This document shows, piece after piece, positions 36,501 through 46,020 of a DNA stretch of 64,000 nt. The translations under genes and the position numbers were made by a program. Origin of the DNA: Desulfuromonadaceae bacterium. Its GTDB lineage: Bacteria > Desulfobacterota > Desulfuromonadia > Geobacterales > Pseudopelobacteraceae. The stretch covers positions 124,001 to 188,000 of the forward strand of contig JAQUIT010000002.1 of NCBI GenBank assembly GCA_028681335.1, written 5' to 3'. Every line of letters starts with the position of its first letter. Position 1 is the first letter of the stretch. Under the pieces are notes generated by a model. The model saw only the letters and a program-made list of their open reading frames with translations. It had not been told where the DNA came from and searched no databases.

Positions 36501-36591
36501 TATTTATCCAGGAAGGGGGACTAACAATCCCCCTCCAAACATAGACACAAAACCAAAATGACTTGAAATACTATTTTATGAGGAGAAATAT

Positions 36592-37035
36592 ATGCGGATA
36601 GAAACAAAATTATCAGAAGACCTGACTCGCTTTGAATACGTAGATATGACCGAAAGTGAGAAGTTAATAGTTGAGGATATGAAAGTGCTTATATCTAATA
36701 TATTCGATTGCCGCTTAGATACGATTATTGTAAATCAACAATTTAAAGAGCTGACTCAAGAAGTGGCAGATATTATCAATTCAATTAGATATGAAATTGA
36801 CTACATACAATTAGACGTTAAGCCTGATCCCGCAGATCTTGAAGAAATCATGGCTCTTATTGACATTGAGAATAAACGTAGTGAAGATATATGGTATGTG
36901 AGATTCGAGACATACCTCTATTGCGAAAAGGCTAAGGCCGCTGGTATCAATGTATCTAAGTCAGAAGTTGATGCACTGATGATAGCTTACTTCGAGCCCG
37001 AGATAGTAGAAGCTTCTCTGGTTCCCGAAGGTTAA
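36592..37035 (+). CDS. Hypothetical protein
   Basis: ORF with RBS GAGGAG. Confidence 0.65.
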   Translation: MRIETKLSEDLTRFEYVDMTESEKLIVEDMKVLISNIFDCRLDTIIVNQQFKELTQEVADIINSIRYEIDYIQLDVKPDPADLEEIMALIDIENKRSEDIWYVRFETYLYCEKAKAAGINVSKSEVDALMIAYFEPEIVEASLVPEG

Positions 37036-37136
37036 TCTGAATTCCTGAGAAGAGTTAGTCACTCTTCCAATCTTACATTTAGACATATTTTCCAGTGGGG
37101 GAGTCAATCGGCTCCCCTTACTAATTTGAGGTATTT

Positions 37137-38615
37137 ATGAGACACCATATAAACGTAGCCCAAGTATTTACCAGTGTTCAACCTGGACATCTGCTGAACT
37201 CATTCGGCAATGAACGGCAAGAACAACCAGCGAACATTGTGATACCAGATGCAGCCTTAACCACCGACATTGGCAACTCAATCAGGTTTATTAATGGGAA
37301 CAGATCAACGGCTTGTTATTGTATCGAACTCAACTCATGGGCAATCTGGAGTGGTAGCCATTGGGAGATTGACTCTTGCGGACGGATTATGACAATCGGG
37401 GGCAGGACAATACTGAACATCATGCAGGAGGTAGAAGGTCAACAATCGCATGATACAAAAACGGAACTTATAAATTGTTGCAAGCGGAGCCAAAGTCCTG
37501 CACGTATAAATGCAATGCTTACATTAGCCGCTCCTGAGATGGCTATATCCTGGAGTGCTATGGATACTGACACATTTCTATTAAATGTTCAGAATGGCAC
37601 CATTGACCTACGCACCGGAGTGCTATTAAGTCATAATCCTGCTCACATGAACTCCAAGATTTCACCCATTACACATGATGCGGGTGCTGAGTGCCCACGG
37701 CTCATGCAGTATCTTGAGTCAGCATTCCCTGACAATCCAGAGATGATTGACTACATGCAGAAGGTAGTTGGATATATCCTCACTGGCGATACGAGCGAGA
37801 AGTGCTTTTTCATCTTCTACGGTCCTGGTGGTAACAATGGCAAGTCAGTTCTGATAAATGTCCTCCGATACATCCTGGGACCATATGCACTACAGACACC
37901 AGTGGCTACTCTCCAGAGAAAAAATCCAGGTGGCAATAGTAACGATATTGTTCGGCTTAAAGGTGCTAGGTTTGTTGCGGCATCGGAGATAGACCCTAAA
38001 CAGCGCTATCAGTTTGATGAAGCTCTATTGAAGATGCTTACCGGTAATGACCCTGTAGCTGCCAGGGAGCTATTCAAGGAGTATATTGAATACTATCCTG
38101 AGTTCAAGCTGTTCATCGGCACCAACACCCAACCGGAGTTCGATACTAAAGATACTGCACTTATGGATAGGGTAATGACAATCCCATTCAGAGTGTCATT
38201 CCCAAGAGACCATGCTGAGCGTGATAATGACTTGCTTGCCAGTCTAAAAGCTGAAGCTCCTGGCATACTCAACTGGGCTATAGAAGGTTGTCTATTATGG
38301 CAGAGTGAGGGCCTTGGTGCTGTCCCTGATGAAGTGACTTTTAACCTGCCTAACACTGTGAGGGATGCCACTATTGATAGGTTCTTGCATGAGTGTTGTG
38401 ATTTTCAGGAAGGTTCTGTTCAGAAGTGTGGTGTTCTACATGATACCTATAAAGCATGGTGTTTAGATCTCAATACATTGCCGGTAGGGAATGCTACATT
38501 CAGCAAGCGACTCACTAACCATCATAAGCTTGATAAAGACACTATTGGTAGTGATGGCACCTTCTGGTTTGGCATCACTCTCAAGGAAGCAATGACAGGC
38601 ACTGTAGCTGCATGA
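37137..38615 (+). CDS. Phage/plasmid P4/D5-type SF3 helicase (primase C-terminal type)
   Basis: FYGPGGNNGKSVLINVLRYILG Walker A, ASEIDPKQRYQFDEALLKMLTGNDPVAAREL, TNTQPEFDTKDTALMDRV. Confidence 0.9.
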   Translation: MRHHINVAQVFTSVQPGHLLNSFGNERQEQPANIVIPDAALTTDIGNSIRFINGNRSTACYCIELNSWAIWSGSHWEIDSCGRIMTIGGRTILNIMQEVEGQQSHDTKTELINCCKRSQSPARINAMLTLAAPEMAISWSAMDTDTFLLNVQNGTIDLRTGVLLSHNPAHMNSKISPITHDAGAECPRLMQYLESAFPDNPEMIDYMQKVVGYILTGDTSEKCFFIFYGPGGNNGKSVLINVLRYILGPYALQTPVATLQRKNPGGNSNDIVRLKGARFVAASEIDPKQRYQFDEALLKMLTGNDPVAARELFKEYIEYYPEFKLFIGTNTQPEFDTKDTALMDRVMTIPFRVSFPRDHAERDNDLLASLKAEAPGILNWAIEGCLLWQSEGLGAVPDEVTFNLPNTVRDATIDRFLHECCDFQEGSVQKCGVLHDTYKAWCLDLNTLPVGNATFSKRLTNHHKLDKDTIGSDGTFWFGITLKEAMTGTVAA

Positions 38616-38658
38616 ACATATATCTGTAATAGGTTTCTCTGAAAACCAGTAGCACATT

Positions 38659-38683
38659 AGCCCCCTATCCCAAGGGGGCTTTT
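38659..38683 (+). terminator. Intrinsic terminator after SF3 helicase
   Basis: AGCCCCCTATCCCAAGGGGGCTTTT. Confidence 0.8.
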
Positions 38684-38717
38684 ATGTTTCTATACAATAT
38701 AGCTTGAGTAGTTCTGT

Positions 38718-38744
38718 TGAGCCATCTGAGGTAAATGAGGCATT
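38718..38744 (+). repeat. Three tandem 9-bp iterons (plus orientation)
   Basis: TGAGCCATC-TGAGGTAAA-TGAGGCATT, abutting. Confidence 0.7.
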
Positions 38745-38797
38745 TTTTTGAGAAAGTTAACCAGTAAAAAATTTACACTGAACTGTTTTTCAGAAAA

Positions 38798-38824
38798 TTT
38801 GGCTCATATGGTTCATTTGCCTCA
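38798..38824 (-). repeat. Three tandem 9-bp iterons (minus orientation)
   Basis: Minus strand TGAGGCAAA-TGAACCATA-TGAGCCAAA, abutting. Confidence 0.7.
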
Positions 38825-39624
38825 CAAAAATAGAGCTTAACACTATAACCAGCTATAATATCAAAGCTATATAGCACACTGAATATGGTTGTATCCTCTT
38901 ATAGGGATACACCATGTTCTTGTATGATGCTCTATTGACAGGTTCATATTACAGAGCAGATATCACTCTACAAACACCTTCAGACCCAATAACTATATAC
39001 GCTCACAACATATGGGATGTTGTATCGCTACTGTTCCTCAAAGACCTTATCCTAATTGCCAACTCAGGAAAGCAGCTATAACTCTCATCACCTTCAGAGT
39101 CAGCACTCAATACATGTCCAAATAGTATGTTTTCCATACTACCGGATAATATTATAACCCACTGTACGGGTGTATAACCCACTTGAGAGGCAATTTCTGC
39201 ACCCAGTACATCATTGCTAGCGCTAACAGACAGAGAGCCTGTAAAACCACCCTTGCCGGCAATCATCAAGAGCCCCATAAAACCACCCTATAAGCTCAAT
39301 AACTCTAGCAGTATTATGTTGCAATGACACTTTCTGTCCAAACAGTATAATAACCTCCAAGATCAGGAGAAAGCCCATGATATATATTTGCGGCACATTG
39401 CCAAAGCCCGATTAGAATGATCTTTTACCAGAACAGAAGCAGAGGTTTGGTTTCCTGGTTCACCAGCTCAGAAAGAACGATTGCACAATCCCTGATGCAT
39501 AGAAGAGAGTCTGCAGTTAGTTGTGGAGCGAAGAGATGCCTTTCGACGGATGGATATTAATTGACTGCTAATGTTTGTGTGATATAAACAGGCTGCGAAT
39601 TAGCTGTCATGAGGTGAAAACAAA

Positions 39625-40866
39625 ATGGAACAAGAGGCAATTAGGGAAATATGGTCAGAACTCTGCTTTCATCTGTCGGATAATATTAAACCAAACATTA
39701 ACGAGAGTGCATTCGAACACAAGGTGTTACACTCTCTTGAAAAACTTGGGTGGAGTGAGTTCAGAGGAGAGCTAAAGGTAAGACCTTACATTCAGATAGG
39801 GCGACAGGGTCAAATAATTCCGGATATAGTCGTATATACTCCAGATAATAAAGCCGTAGTTGTTTTGGAAATTAAAAGACCTGCTGAAGATCTAAGTAGA
39901 ACAGGTTGTATTGGACAACTACAATCATATATGCGCCAAACAAAAGCTGATTTTGGTCTACTTGTGGGGAAAGATATTTATGTTTACTACGATGGAGTTC
40001 AAAATCCACAAGCTGATCCACTTTTGTTGTCTAAATTTAGTTTCAAAAGTGATTCTGCTGAAGGGGTCGAATTTGTAAATCTTTTCAACAGAGACAGCTT
40101 TATTGCTGGAAAATATGAATCTTATTTGAAAGCGCATATAGACCGATTAGATCTTGAGCGAAGAACAAATGTAATAAGGGAGCAGTTGCAGTCAGATAAA
40201 ATCAATAATAAGATACTAAAATTTCTTCAGGATGAGTTCAGGAATGAGGACACACTGGTCTTAGTAGAAGCAATGAAGGGTTTAACAGTAAAATTATCTT
40301 ACCATCAATATAGCGTAAACAAAAAATATCTGACATCAGATGCTTCAAAGTTGGCAGAGCCGGTACAGACTGTTTTTGTATGTAGAAATAAAGCTTCAGG
40401 AAAGCATTTCATATTAATAGATGACCTTAATGATAACGATGTCCTTCTTATTTCCCCCGAAGGCGTGCAGATTGCACTCAGAGCGGATCTGTTTGACCAA
40501 CCAAAGGATGAAAGTCTCGACTATCTGTTGTCTTATAAATTGATAACTGCAAAACAGTTAGAAAAGTATAAAGAATATGAATCGCAGCAGTCCTGTGATG
40601 AGACATCAATCAAGGAAGATCTCAATCAAGTAAAGGTCAAGAAACCAAGACCTGCTGCTTTGACTGCTGGCCACAAAAATCCAAGTCCTCCGCCGGATGA
40701 ATGGATCAAAAGTATTCCAGAATTATCAAAAATATCGAATCTCAATAGTTGGAGGTCAATCTGTAACTATTTAAATGTGCATGTGGGCGCAAACTCCGCT
40801 AGACGAGCTCTACAAGCCTGGATAATAAAGAACCGAAATAACTGGCCGACAATTCCTGAACCATAG
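39625..40866 (+). CDS. Protein with type I restriction HsdR N-terminal (HSDR_N)-like nuclease domain
   Basis: ESAFEHKVLHSLEKLGW..IIPDIVVYTPDNKAVVVLEIKRP (D..ExK nuclease pattern). Confidence 0.75.
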   Translation: MEQEAIREIWSELCFHLSDNIKPNINESAFEHKVLHSLEKLGWSEFRGELKVRPYIQIGRQGQIIPDIVVYTPDNKAVVVLEIKRPAEDLSRTGCIGQLQSYMRQTKADFGLLVGKDIYVYYDGVQNPQADPLLLSKFSFKSDSAEGVEFVNLFNRDSFIAGKYESYLKAHIDRLDLERRTNVIREQLQSDKINNKILKFLQDEFRNEDTLVLVEAMKGLTVKLSYHQYSVNKKYLTSDASKLAEPVQTVFVCRNKASGKHFILIDDLNDNDVLLISPEGVQIALRADLFDQPKDESLDYLLSYKLITAKQLEKYKEYESQQSCDETSIKEDLNQVKVKKPRPAALTAGHKNPSPPPDEWIKSIPELSKISNLNSWRSICNYLNVHVGANSARRALQAWIIKNRNNWPTIPEP

Positions 40867-40962
40867 TTTCAATAATGTATGCTTAAATATGCTTAAAATG
40901 TAGATCATTGTCCACAATTGGTTTCTGCCTTGGGATTTAGGAGCTTCATTGAAGAATGGTAA

Positions 40963-41574
40963 ATGTGCGAAATAATGTCTATAAATAAACATGTAAAGCA
41001 TAGTATTGATCAAGCACTTCAATACTTAGATGATAGTGCTGATGCGATATTAAATCTTAACCAATTGTATATAATTTCCACAAAACGAATAAGCAAGGAC
41101 GGTAACTGCACCTTAATAAATATGCTTATCAAAGCAGTGAAGTTAAAGTCCCCCACAGTAAATGACGCTTTCAATTATTATTTGCTAAGTTATTCCAGTC
41201 TAATTGTAGACACATCAACCGGAGAACTAATTTACGATAGCAGTAAAATAATCGAAAACCATTCACCGAGTTTCTTGGGGTGGTTGAGAACAAATCAAGA
41301 AGCTCATAGACTTTTTAAAAATATTGATTATGGAAGATTAGATAGGGCGTTAATTAATTACAACATCACAACAATGATGAGAAAAGCATCCAACAAATCT
41401 TTACCTAAAAATATAATCCAATATAGAAGCGAATATTGTCCAGGCTGTGGAAAAAAATTCCGAATAGGCTCTGCAGATATTATTGATAATCATACGTGCA
41501 AGACAGTCAATACAGCAAAAAGTATAAGGACCCTCTCAGGCGGTGGAGGTCCAGGAACTGGTAAGAGAAGCTAA
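40963..41574 (+). CDS. Hypothetical protein with C-terminal zinc-finger-like motif
   Basis: CPGCGKKF...HTC, tail SGGGGPGTGKRS. Confidence 0.55.
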   Translation: MCEIMSINKHVKHSIDQALQYLDDSADAILNLNQLYIISTKRISKDGNCTLINMLIKAVKLKSPTVNDAFNYYLLSYSSLIVDTSTGELIYDSSKIIENHSPSFLGWLRTNQEAHRLFKNIDYGRLDRALINYNITTMMRKASNKSLPKNIIQYRSEYCPGCGKKFRIGSADIIDNHTCKTVNTAKSIRTLSGGGGPGTGKRS

Positions 41575-41613
41575 TAGTAGATCCTTTTTATGAGGTAGGA
41601 GACCAAAGATACC

Positions 41614-41664
41614 GTGACCATAGCTGATATAGCAGAGCGCATACAGTTCAAATTATGCATATAG
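41614..41664 (+). pseudogene. 5' fragment of an IHF/HU gene
   Basis: VTIADIAERIQ then FKLCI*; 28/33 nt match to 46021-46053 (MTKADIAERIQ). Confidence 0.6.
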
Positions 41665-42059
41665 TAAGCAAACGCCCTTGGTACAATATACGCTGGCAAA
41701 TATGGGTGTTATCTGTTGTTGCTATACTGGTCATCTCAGTCATGCGTTACCAATTAACAAGACCCATTGAAGTACAAGTTACATCAGCACCTACAGGCCA
41801 GGACAAGACCCTCAAAAATAGAATGATCTTCCTTGTTTCCCTTGAGAAAAGTTTTCACAAGAAGGGTTGGCTTGCATCACTAGACCTTGAAGGCGAAAAT
41901 GGGAATGTATTAAAAATATACTGGGAATCAATAAATCGGCCTTTTGTTAAGCAGATGGTAGAGACAACAGACCTAATACAAGATATCCGTGAAATGGGTT
42001 TCAAGAGGCTTGTGTTGAATAATGGCAAGCAAGAGTGGAATCTTGACCTGAAGAACTAA
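41655..42059 (+). CDS. Hypothetical single-TM protein
   Basis: ORF; TM WQIWVLSVVAILVISVM. Confidence 0.55.
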   Translation: MHIVSKRPWYNIRWQIWVLSVVAILVISVMRYQLTRPIEVQVTSAPTGQDKTLKNRMIFLVSLEKSFHKKGWLASLDLEGENGNVLKIYWESINRPFVKQMVETTDLIQDIREMGFKRLVLNNGKQEWNLDLKN

Positions 42060-42202
42060 ACATCGGTGGCACCTGTACTAACTCTCCTGCAAATAGTTAC
42101 ATCTCCCGCTATATAAATTTCTTTCCAACAAACATTAAAAACGCTCAAATTACGTTGCTTTCATGCTATGAGTGTCGGTACATCCCTCTTCAAGGAATAA
42201 CA

Positions 42203-42844
42203 ATGCCCCGAATAGTGCTCATTCTTTACACCTTAGTTTGCCTTGCATCAGTTGCCTCTGCAGAAGTTTATAAGTGGGAAGACGCAAATGGGGTTCACCT
42301 AACAGATAACGCTTCTTCTGTACCTGAGAAGTACCGTGAGAAAGTATACGCAGAGACCAGTGAGCAGATTAGGGCCACTACCCCCAAAGTTGGAACAGGT
42401 ATATCAAAGCTAAATATAACACCTGTTTTGAATCAGATTAATCAGGTGGGGGCTTATCAAGCTACTTTAGAACAACAAAGGCAATCATCTGAGGCAATGA
42501 GACAACAGCAAGTTAGATCATTAGCTGCAAGCACGAGGAATTTAGATAATGCATTACAGCCGTTGGCAAGATTCATGGCTATATGGCTTATGGTGGGATT
42601 TTTTATATTCATATCATGGGTAGCAACCATTATAGACATAGTTAGAAGCGAGTTTGTAACACCATCAAATAAAACGGTCTGGATGCTCTTGGTGTTGTTT
42701 TTGCCGTTGCTTGGAATGTTGCTCTATTATTTATTCGGTCTTAGCCAGAAATGTAAATCGATTAGCTATGAGGATAAGCACCAAGCAGAATTGCTTGCTC
42801 GATTAAAACCACGAGACCCAAAAGACAAGGATTTTATTTTTTAA
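42203..42844 (+). CDS. DUF4124-like exported protein with PLDc_N-type TM pair
   Basis: Signal peptide, EVYKWEDANGVHLTDN, then WVATIIDIVRSEF..VWMLLVLFLPLLGMLLYYLFG. Confidence 0.7.
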   Translation: MPRIVLILYTLVCLASVASAEVYKWEDANGVHLTDNASSVPEKYREKVYAETSEQIRATTPKVGTGISKLNITPVLNQINQVGAYQATLEQQRQSSEAMRQQQVRSLAASTRNLDNALQPLARFMAIWLMVGFFIFISWVATIIDIVRSEFVTPSNKTVWMLLVLFLPLLGMLLYYLFGLSQKCKSISYEDKHQAELLARLKPRDPKDKDFIF

Positions 42845-42866
42845 CAATGCTGGAGGCATATAGTAC

Positions 42867-43040
42867 ATGGATTCATCAACTTTGATGGCATTAACGTACA
42901 AAATAAAGGATCACAGTAAGCCTGGACAAATAGCATTCTTGGTTTACGAGCTATTAACTGATGCTGGTTATAGTGATGATGAGATAAGAGAAGTGTCATC
43001 TGCTATGTCTGCAATTGTGCCAATAATGCGGGTGGAGTAA
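42867..43040 (+). CDS. Small hypothetical protein (57 aa; below track cutoff)
   Basis: MDSSTLMALTYKIKDHSKPGQIAFLVYELLTDAGYSDDEIREVSSAMSAIVPIMRVE*; directly upstream of nuclease. Confidence 0.5.
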   Translation: MDSSTLMALTYKIKDHSKPGQIAFLVYELLTDAGYSDDEIREVSSAMSAIVPIMRVE

Positions 43041-43042
43041 CT

Positions 43043-43831
43043 ATGAGAAAAACTTTTATCACCTCAGTACTGTTTGTACTATTATCGCTTTCTACAGCAT
43101 TTTCCGCACCAACTATTTGCCCTGAGCACTTTGCTAATGGTCAAGCTCCTGACCTTATCAATCAAAAGTTATCGTCAAAGTCAAAAGACATCTGTTACTC
43201 AGCATTTGCTCTCAAACATTCTGGAATAACCAGAACACCTCTATATGCAGCTGAACATCTGTCAATAGATAGCTTGTCACATGCAAAAGGACTGAAACGA
43301 AGTAACAAATTCTATCCTGATCCAAACCTATTCTCTTCTGATCGTGCTGAACTACGTCATTATGCCAGGTCTGGTTATGATAGAGGGCACGTTGCACCTG
43401 CTGGAGATATGCCAAGCCCTGGATCAAAGCAGGAGTGCTTCACACTGGCAAATATGATCCCTCAAGTTCCTTCTGTTAATCGTGGAGTATGGGAAGGTGT
43501 TGAATCTTCCGTTCGTAAGCTAGCAAAAGCTAGGGGAGATCTATATATAGTCACTGGCCCTATTTACTCTGGGAATAGCATTCAGCGTATTGGTGGGGCT
43601 GTAATGGTTCCTACTCAGACCTTTAAAGCTGTATATGATCCTAGTAGAAACGAAGCTGGAGCGTATCTTGTAGATAATGTTGTTGGGGCAACGGTACAGA
43701 TTATATCAATTGCCGAATTAGATAAAATAAGCGGTATCAGTGTATTTCCTTCTATCAATAGCCAGGTAAAGAGTAATGGCATGCGACTACCAGAACCTAA
43801 AGAACGAAAACACAGAGGTGGAAGGTCATGA
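43043..43831 (+). CDS. DNA/RNA non-specific endonuclease (NUC1 family), exported
   Basis: Signal peptide; SGYDRGHVAPAGDM active-site motif. Confidence 0.9.
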   Translation: MRKTFITSVLFVLLSLSTAFSAPTICPEHFANGQAPDLINQKLSSKSKDICYSAFALKHSGITRTPLYAAEHLSIDSLSHAKGLKRSNKFYPDPNLFSSDRAELRHYARSGYDRGHVAPAGDMPSPGSKQECFTLANMIPQVPSVNRGVWEGVESSVRKLAKARGDLYIVTGPIYSGNSIQRIGGAVMVPTQTFKAVYDPSRNEAGAYLVDNVVGATVQIISIAELDKISGISVFPSINSQVKSNGMRLPEPKERKHRGGRS

Positions 43832-44079
43832 AGAAGGACTTCAGCCCATTCAAAAACGAGTCAGATTACATACAGATAGGTGAACTGACCATTGAGAACC
43901 GGATTGATAGGGTTTCTATCTACGGGAGCACTGATATCACTCTCGACAAGGTAGGTCTTGTCGTAGCAAAGGAGCTGAAGGCTATTATAGATTCTGTACT
44001 GACTGATATGGAGAAGGTTAATCTTCCTGATAGGATTGCTATTGCACCTGTAGAGACAGTAGACAATCCATTTGCGTAG
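43828..44079 (+). CDS. Hypothetical 83-aa protein translationally coupled to NUC1
   Basis: ATGA overlap with nuclease stop. Confidence 0.6.
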   Translation: MKKDFSPFKNESDYIQIGELTIENRIDRVSIYGSTDITLDKVGLVVAKELKAIIDSVLTDMEKVNLPDRIAIAPVETVDNPFA

Positions 44080-44244
44080 CTTGTTTGCAAAAGCAGCATA
44101 AGAGAAGAATGCAGAGAACCTACTGATTTCTGGGGTAAAAGCCTATGGTGGATAAGTACATAAGGAACTTTGAGGAGCATAAGGGATATTCTGAGGGGAA
44201 TTAGAGGGAAAAAATGAGGCAAAGGTGTCTTCGGAGATTAACTT

Positions 44245-44523
44245 ATGAACGATACACAGTTAAATGATTTACAACTGAAAAGAGCTGAGAAATTGGCTGC
44301 TTTCATGCTTGATGCGCTGAAAGATTTATATGACAGCGTCCATGAGTATTTTGAAGATGAGCAGTCAATTCCAGAACCAATATTGTCAAAGTATATCCAT
44401 GCCGAATATGTCATGGACTCAATAGTTGAAGGTGAAGATGACTCTACAGACGCGCATTGGGGACACTGTAGTGTGTGCGAGTTGCCAAATGTAGGTCCGG
44501 GTGAATGCGGAAATTGTGATTAA
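44245..44523 (+). CDS. Small protein with C-terminal zinc ribbon-like CxxC pair
   Basis: HCSVCELPNVGPGECGNCD. Confidence 0.6.
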   Translation: MNDTQLNDLQLKRAEKLAAFMLDALKDLYDSVHEYFEDEQSIPEPILSKYIHAEYVMDSIVEGEDDSTDAHWGHCSVCELPNVGPGECGNCD

Positions 44524-44544
44524 ACTAGCTAAGGAGATATCAGC

Positions 44545-45999
44545 GTGAAGCTTATAAAGCGTATTTTGAATAGTACTGTCGCATTGTTTGTATTTGGTGT
44601 GATTTTAACGGTTATAATATCATCCTCGTTTTATCTGCTAATAAATTACAAATTTTATTACACAGGTACTGAATGGCAGATTAAATCAGAAGCTAATATT
44701 GTTAGTAACGCTATTGAAGCTTATTTAACTTCAAACGCTGACAAAGATGTTGTTGTAACAAGGAAGTATATAAACAGCCTAATATCAAGGGACAAATCAT
44801 ATATCGAGGTTGAGTGTTTAAAAGGCAACGAAAGCATCTGGATGGAGAAAAACAATAAGGACAAATATTTAGATGGTACGAGGTCAATAGTCTCCTTTGA
44901 GACTAGTATAAATAGAAACGACCTTGTTTATCACATAAAAATCAACAGAGGCAATAGACCCAAATGGTATACACAACTCGGTAGAGCATGGACCTTTTCG
45001 CTAGCTGATTATCTAAAAGATAAAAATGGATATGTTAAAGGCAAAATGGACTACAGATCCTGGCCATTGGTTTTTAGCATTATTCTTAGTGGCCTATGTG
45101 TCCTCTCAACACTATTGTTTTTTCGGAAAATATATTTAGATGGATTAAGACAACTGGCTGATATTAAAAATCAGCTTAAGTCTTTGAATGCTGATCGTAG
45201 TCAATTGGTAACAGATCGAAATACAATGGCAGATTCACTAGATAAATTAGAGTTTGCAAGTAAAAAGCTTTATAATGTCAATATTAATCTAAAAAATGAA
45301 ATAGCAAGGTTGGGGTACTATGAGACTGTCACCAAAAGCTTAGAGGATGAAAATACTCAATTGAAAGAATGTCACGATAAAGCGAGATTATTGTATAAAA
45401 ATTATAAAGAGCTATCTGTAAAATCCGAAGATGACTGTGAATTCTTAAAGATGATGGAATTTGAGATAAATAAGTTAAAAGACGAACTAGTCAATAAAGA
45501 CAAAGAAATTGAAAACAAAGATAACGCCATAATAAATAAAGAAAAAGAGATTACTAAACTCCAAAGAAACATATCTCTATCCTCTCTCAATACAGATGAC
45601 ACTTCATCTCAAAAGAAAATTGATAAAATATTGAAAACTGTATTGCCGCATGTGATGTTCACAAAACATTCTGTAAAGCAGATTGTCAAAGATGCGCCAG
45701 TGAGTGATATGGTTACTCTTGAAATTATGTCAGAATTATTGGTAGCACTTGACAGCAAACATGAACTTGTAGAGCTATACAAACGATTTTCATGTGAAGA
45801 AATGAAAGACAATAAGTATGGTCTATACAGATTGAAAAAAGGCACTTGCAGAGTTTATTTTTACTTTATACCAAGCAACTCTACGGCCTCAAATGGATAC
45901 AAGAATATGTATGTTGAAGTTATTGATGTCCTCTACATAAAAAAGCAAAACGAAATATCTGACTATGTCAAAAACGCGAGACCATCTTGGCTTAAATAA
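44545..45999 (+). CDS. Two-TM protein with extracytoplasmic domain, cytoplasmic coiled coil and RelE-like C-terminus
   Basis: TM1 ~13-34, TM2 ~174-194, long coiled coil, C-terminal KYGLYRLKKGTCRVYFYFIP..VEVIDVLYIKKQNEISDYV. Confidence 0.6.
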   Translation: MKLIKRILNSTVALFVFGVILTVIISSSFYLLINYKFYYTGTEWQIKSEANIVSNAIEAYLTSNADKDVVVTRKYINSLISRDKSYIEVECLKGNESIWMEKNNKDKYLDGTRSIVSFETSINRNDLVYHIKINRGNRPKWYTQLGRAWTFSLADYLKDKNGYVKGKMDYRSWPLVFSIILSGLCVLSTLLFFRKIYLDGLRQLADIKNQLKSLNADRSQLVTDRNTMADSLDKLEFASKKLYNVNINLKNEIARLGYYETVTKSLEDENTQLKECHDKARLLYKNYKELSVKSEDDCEFLKMMEFEINKLKDELVNKDKEIENKDNAIINKEKEITKLQRNISLSSLNTDDTSSQKKIDKILKTVLPHVMFTKHSVKQIVKDAPVSDMVTLEIMSELLVALDSKHELVELYKRFSCEEMKDNKYGLYRLKKGTCRVYFYFIPSNSTASNGYKNMYVEVIDVLYIKKQNEISDYVKNARPSWLK

Positions 46000-46020
46000 T
46001 TATTTTACGGGCAACACACA

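Noticed and set aside
38718-38824. Reading the two iteron arrays as one long hairpin (ncRNA/retron)
   Set aside because: Register-wise pairing of the units has several mismatches and no reverse transcriptase is present; abutting 9-bp periodicity fits iterons better
39003-39278. 91-aa minus-strand ORF in the region after the helicase
   Set aside because: No recognisable domain and overlaps short direct repeats; kept only as an alternative reading of that region
39400-39560. Possible decayed coding remnant (transposase-like) before the HsdR-N gene
   Set aside because: Open segments are short and interrupted, with no family recognised
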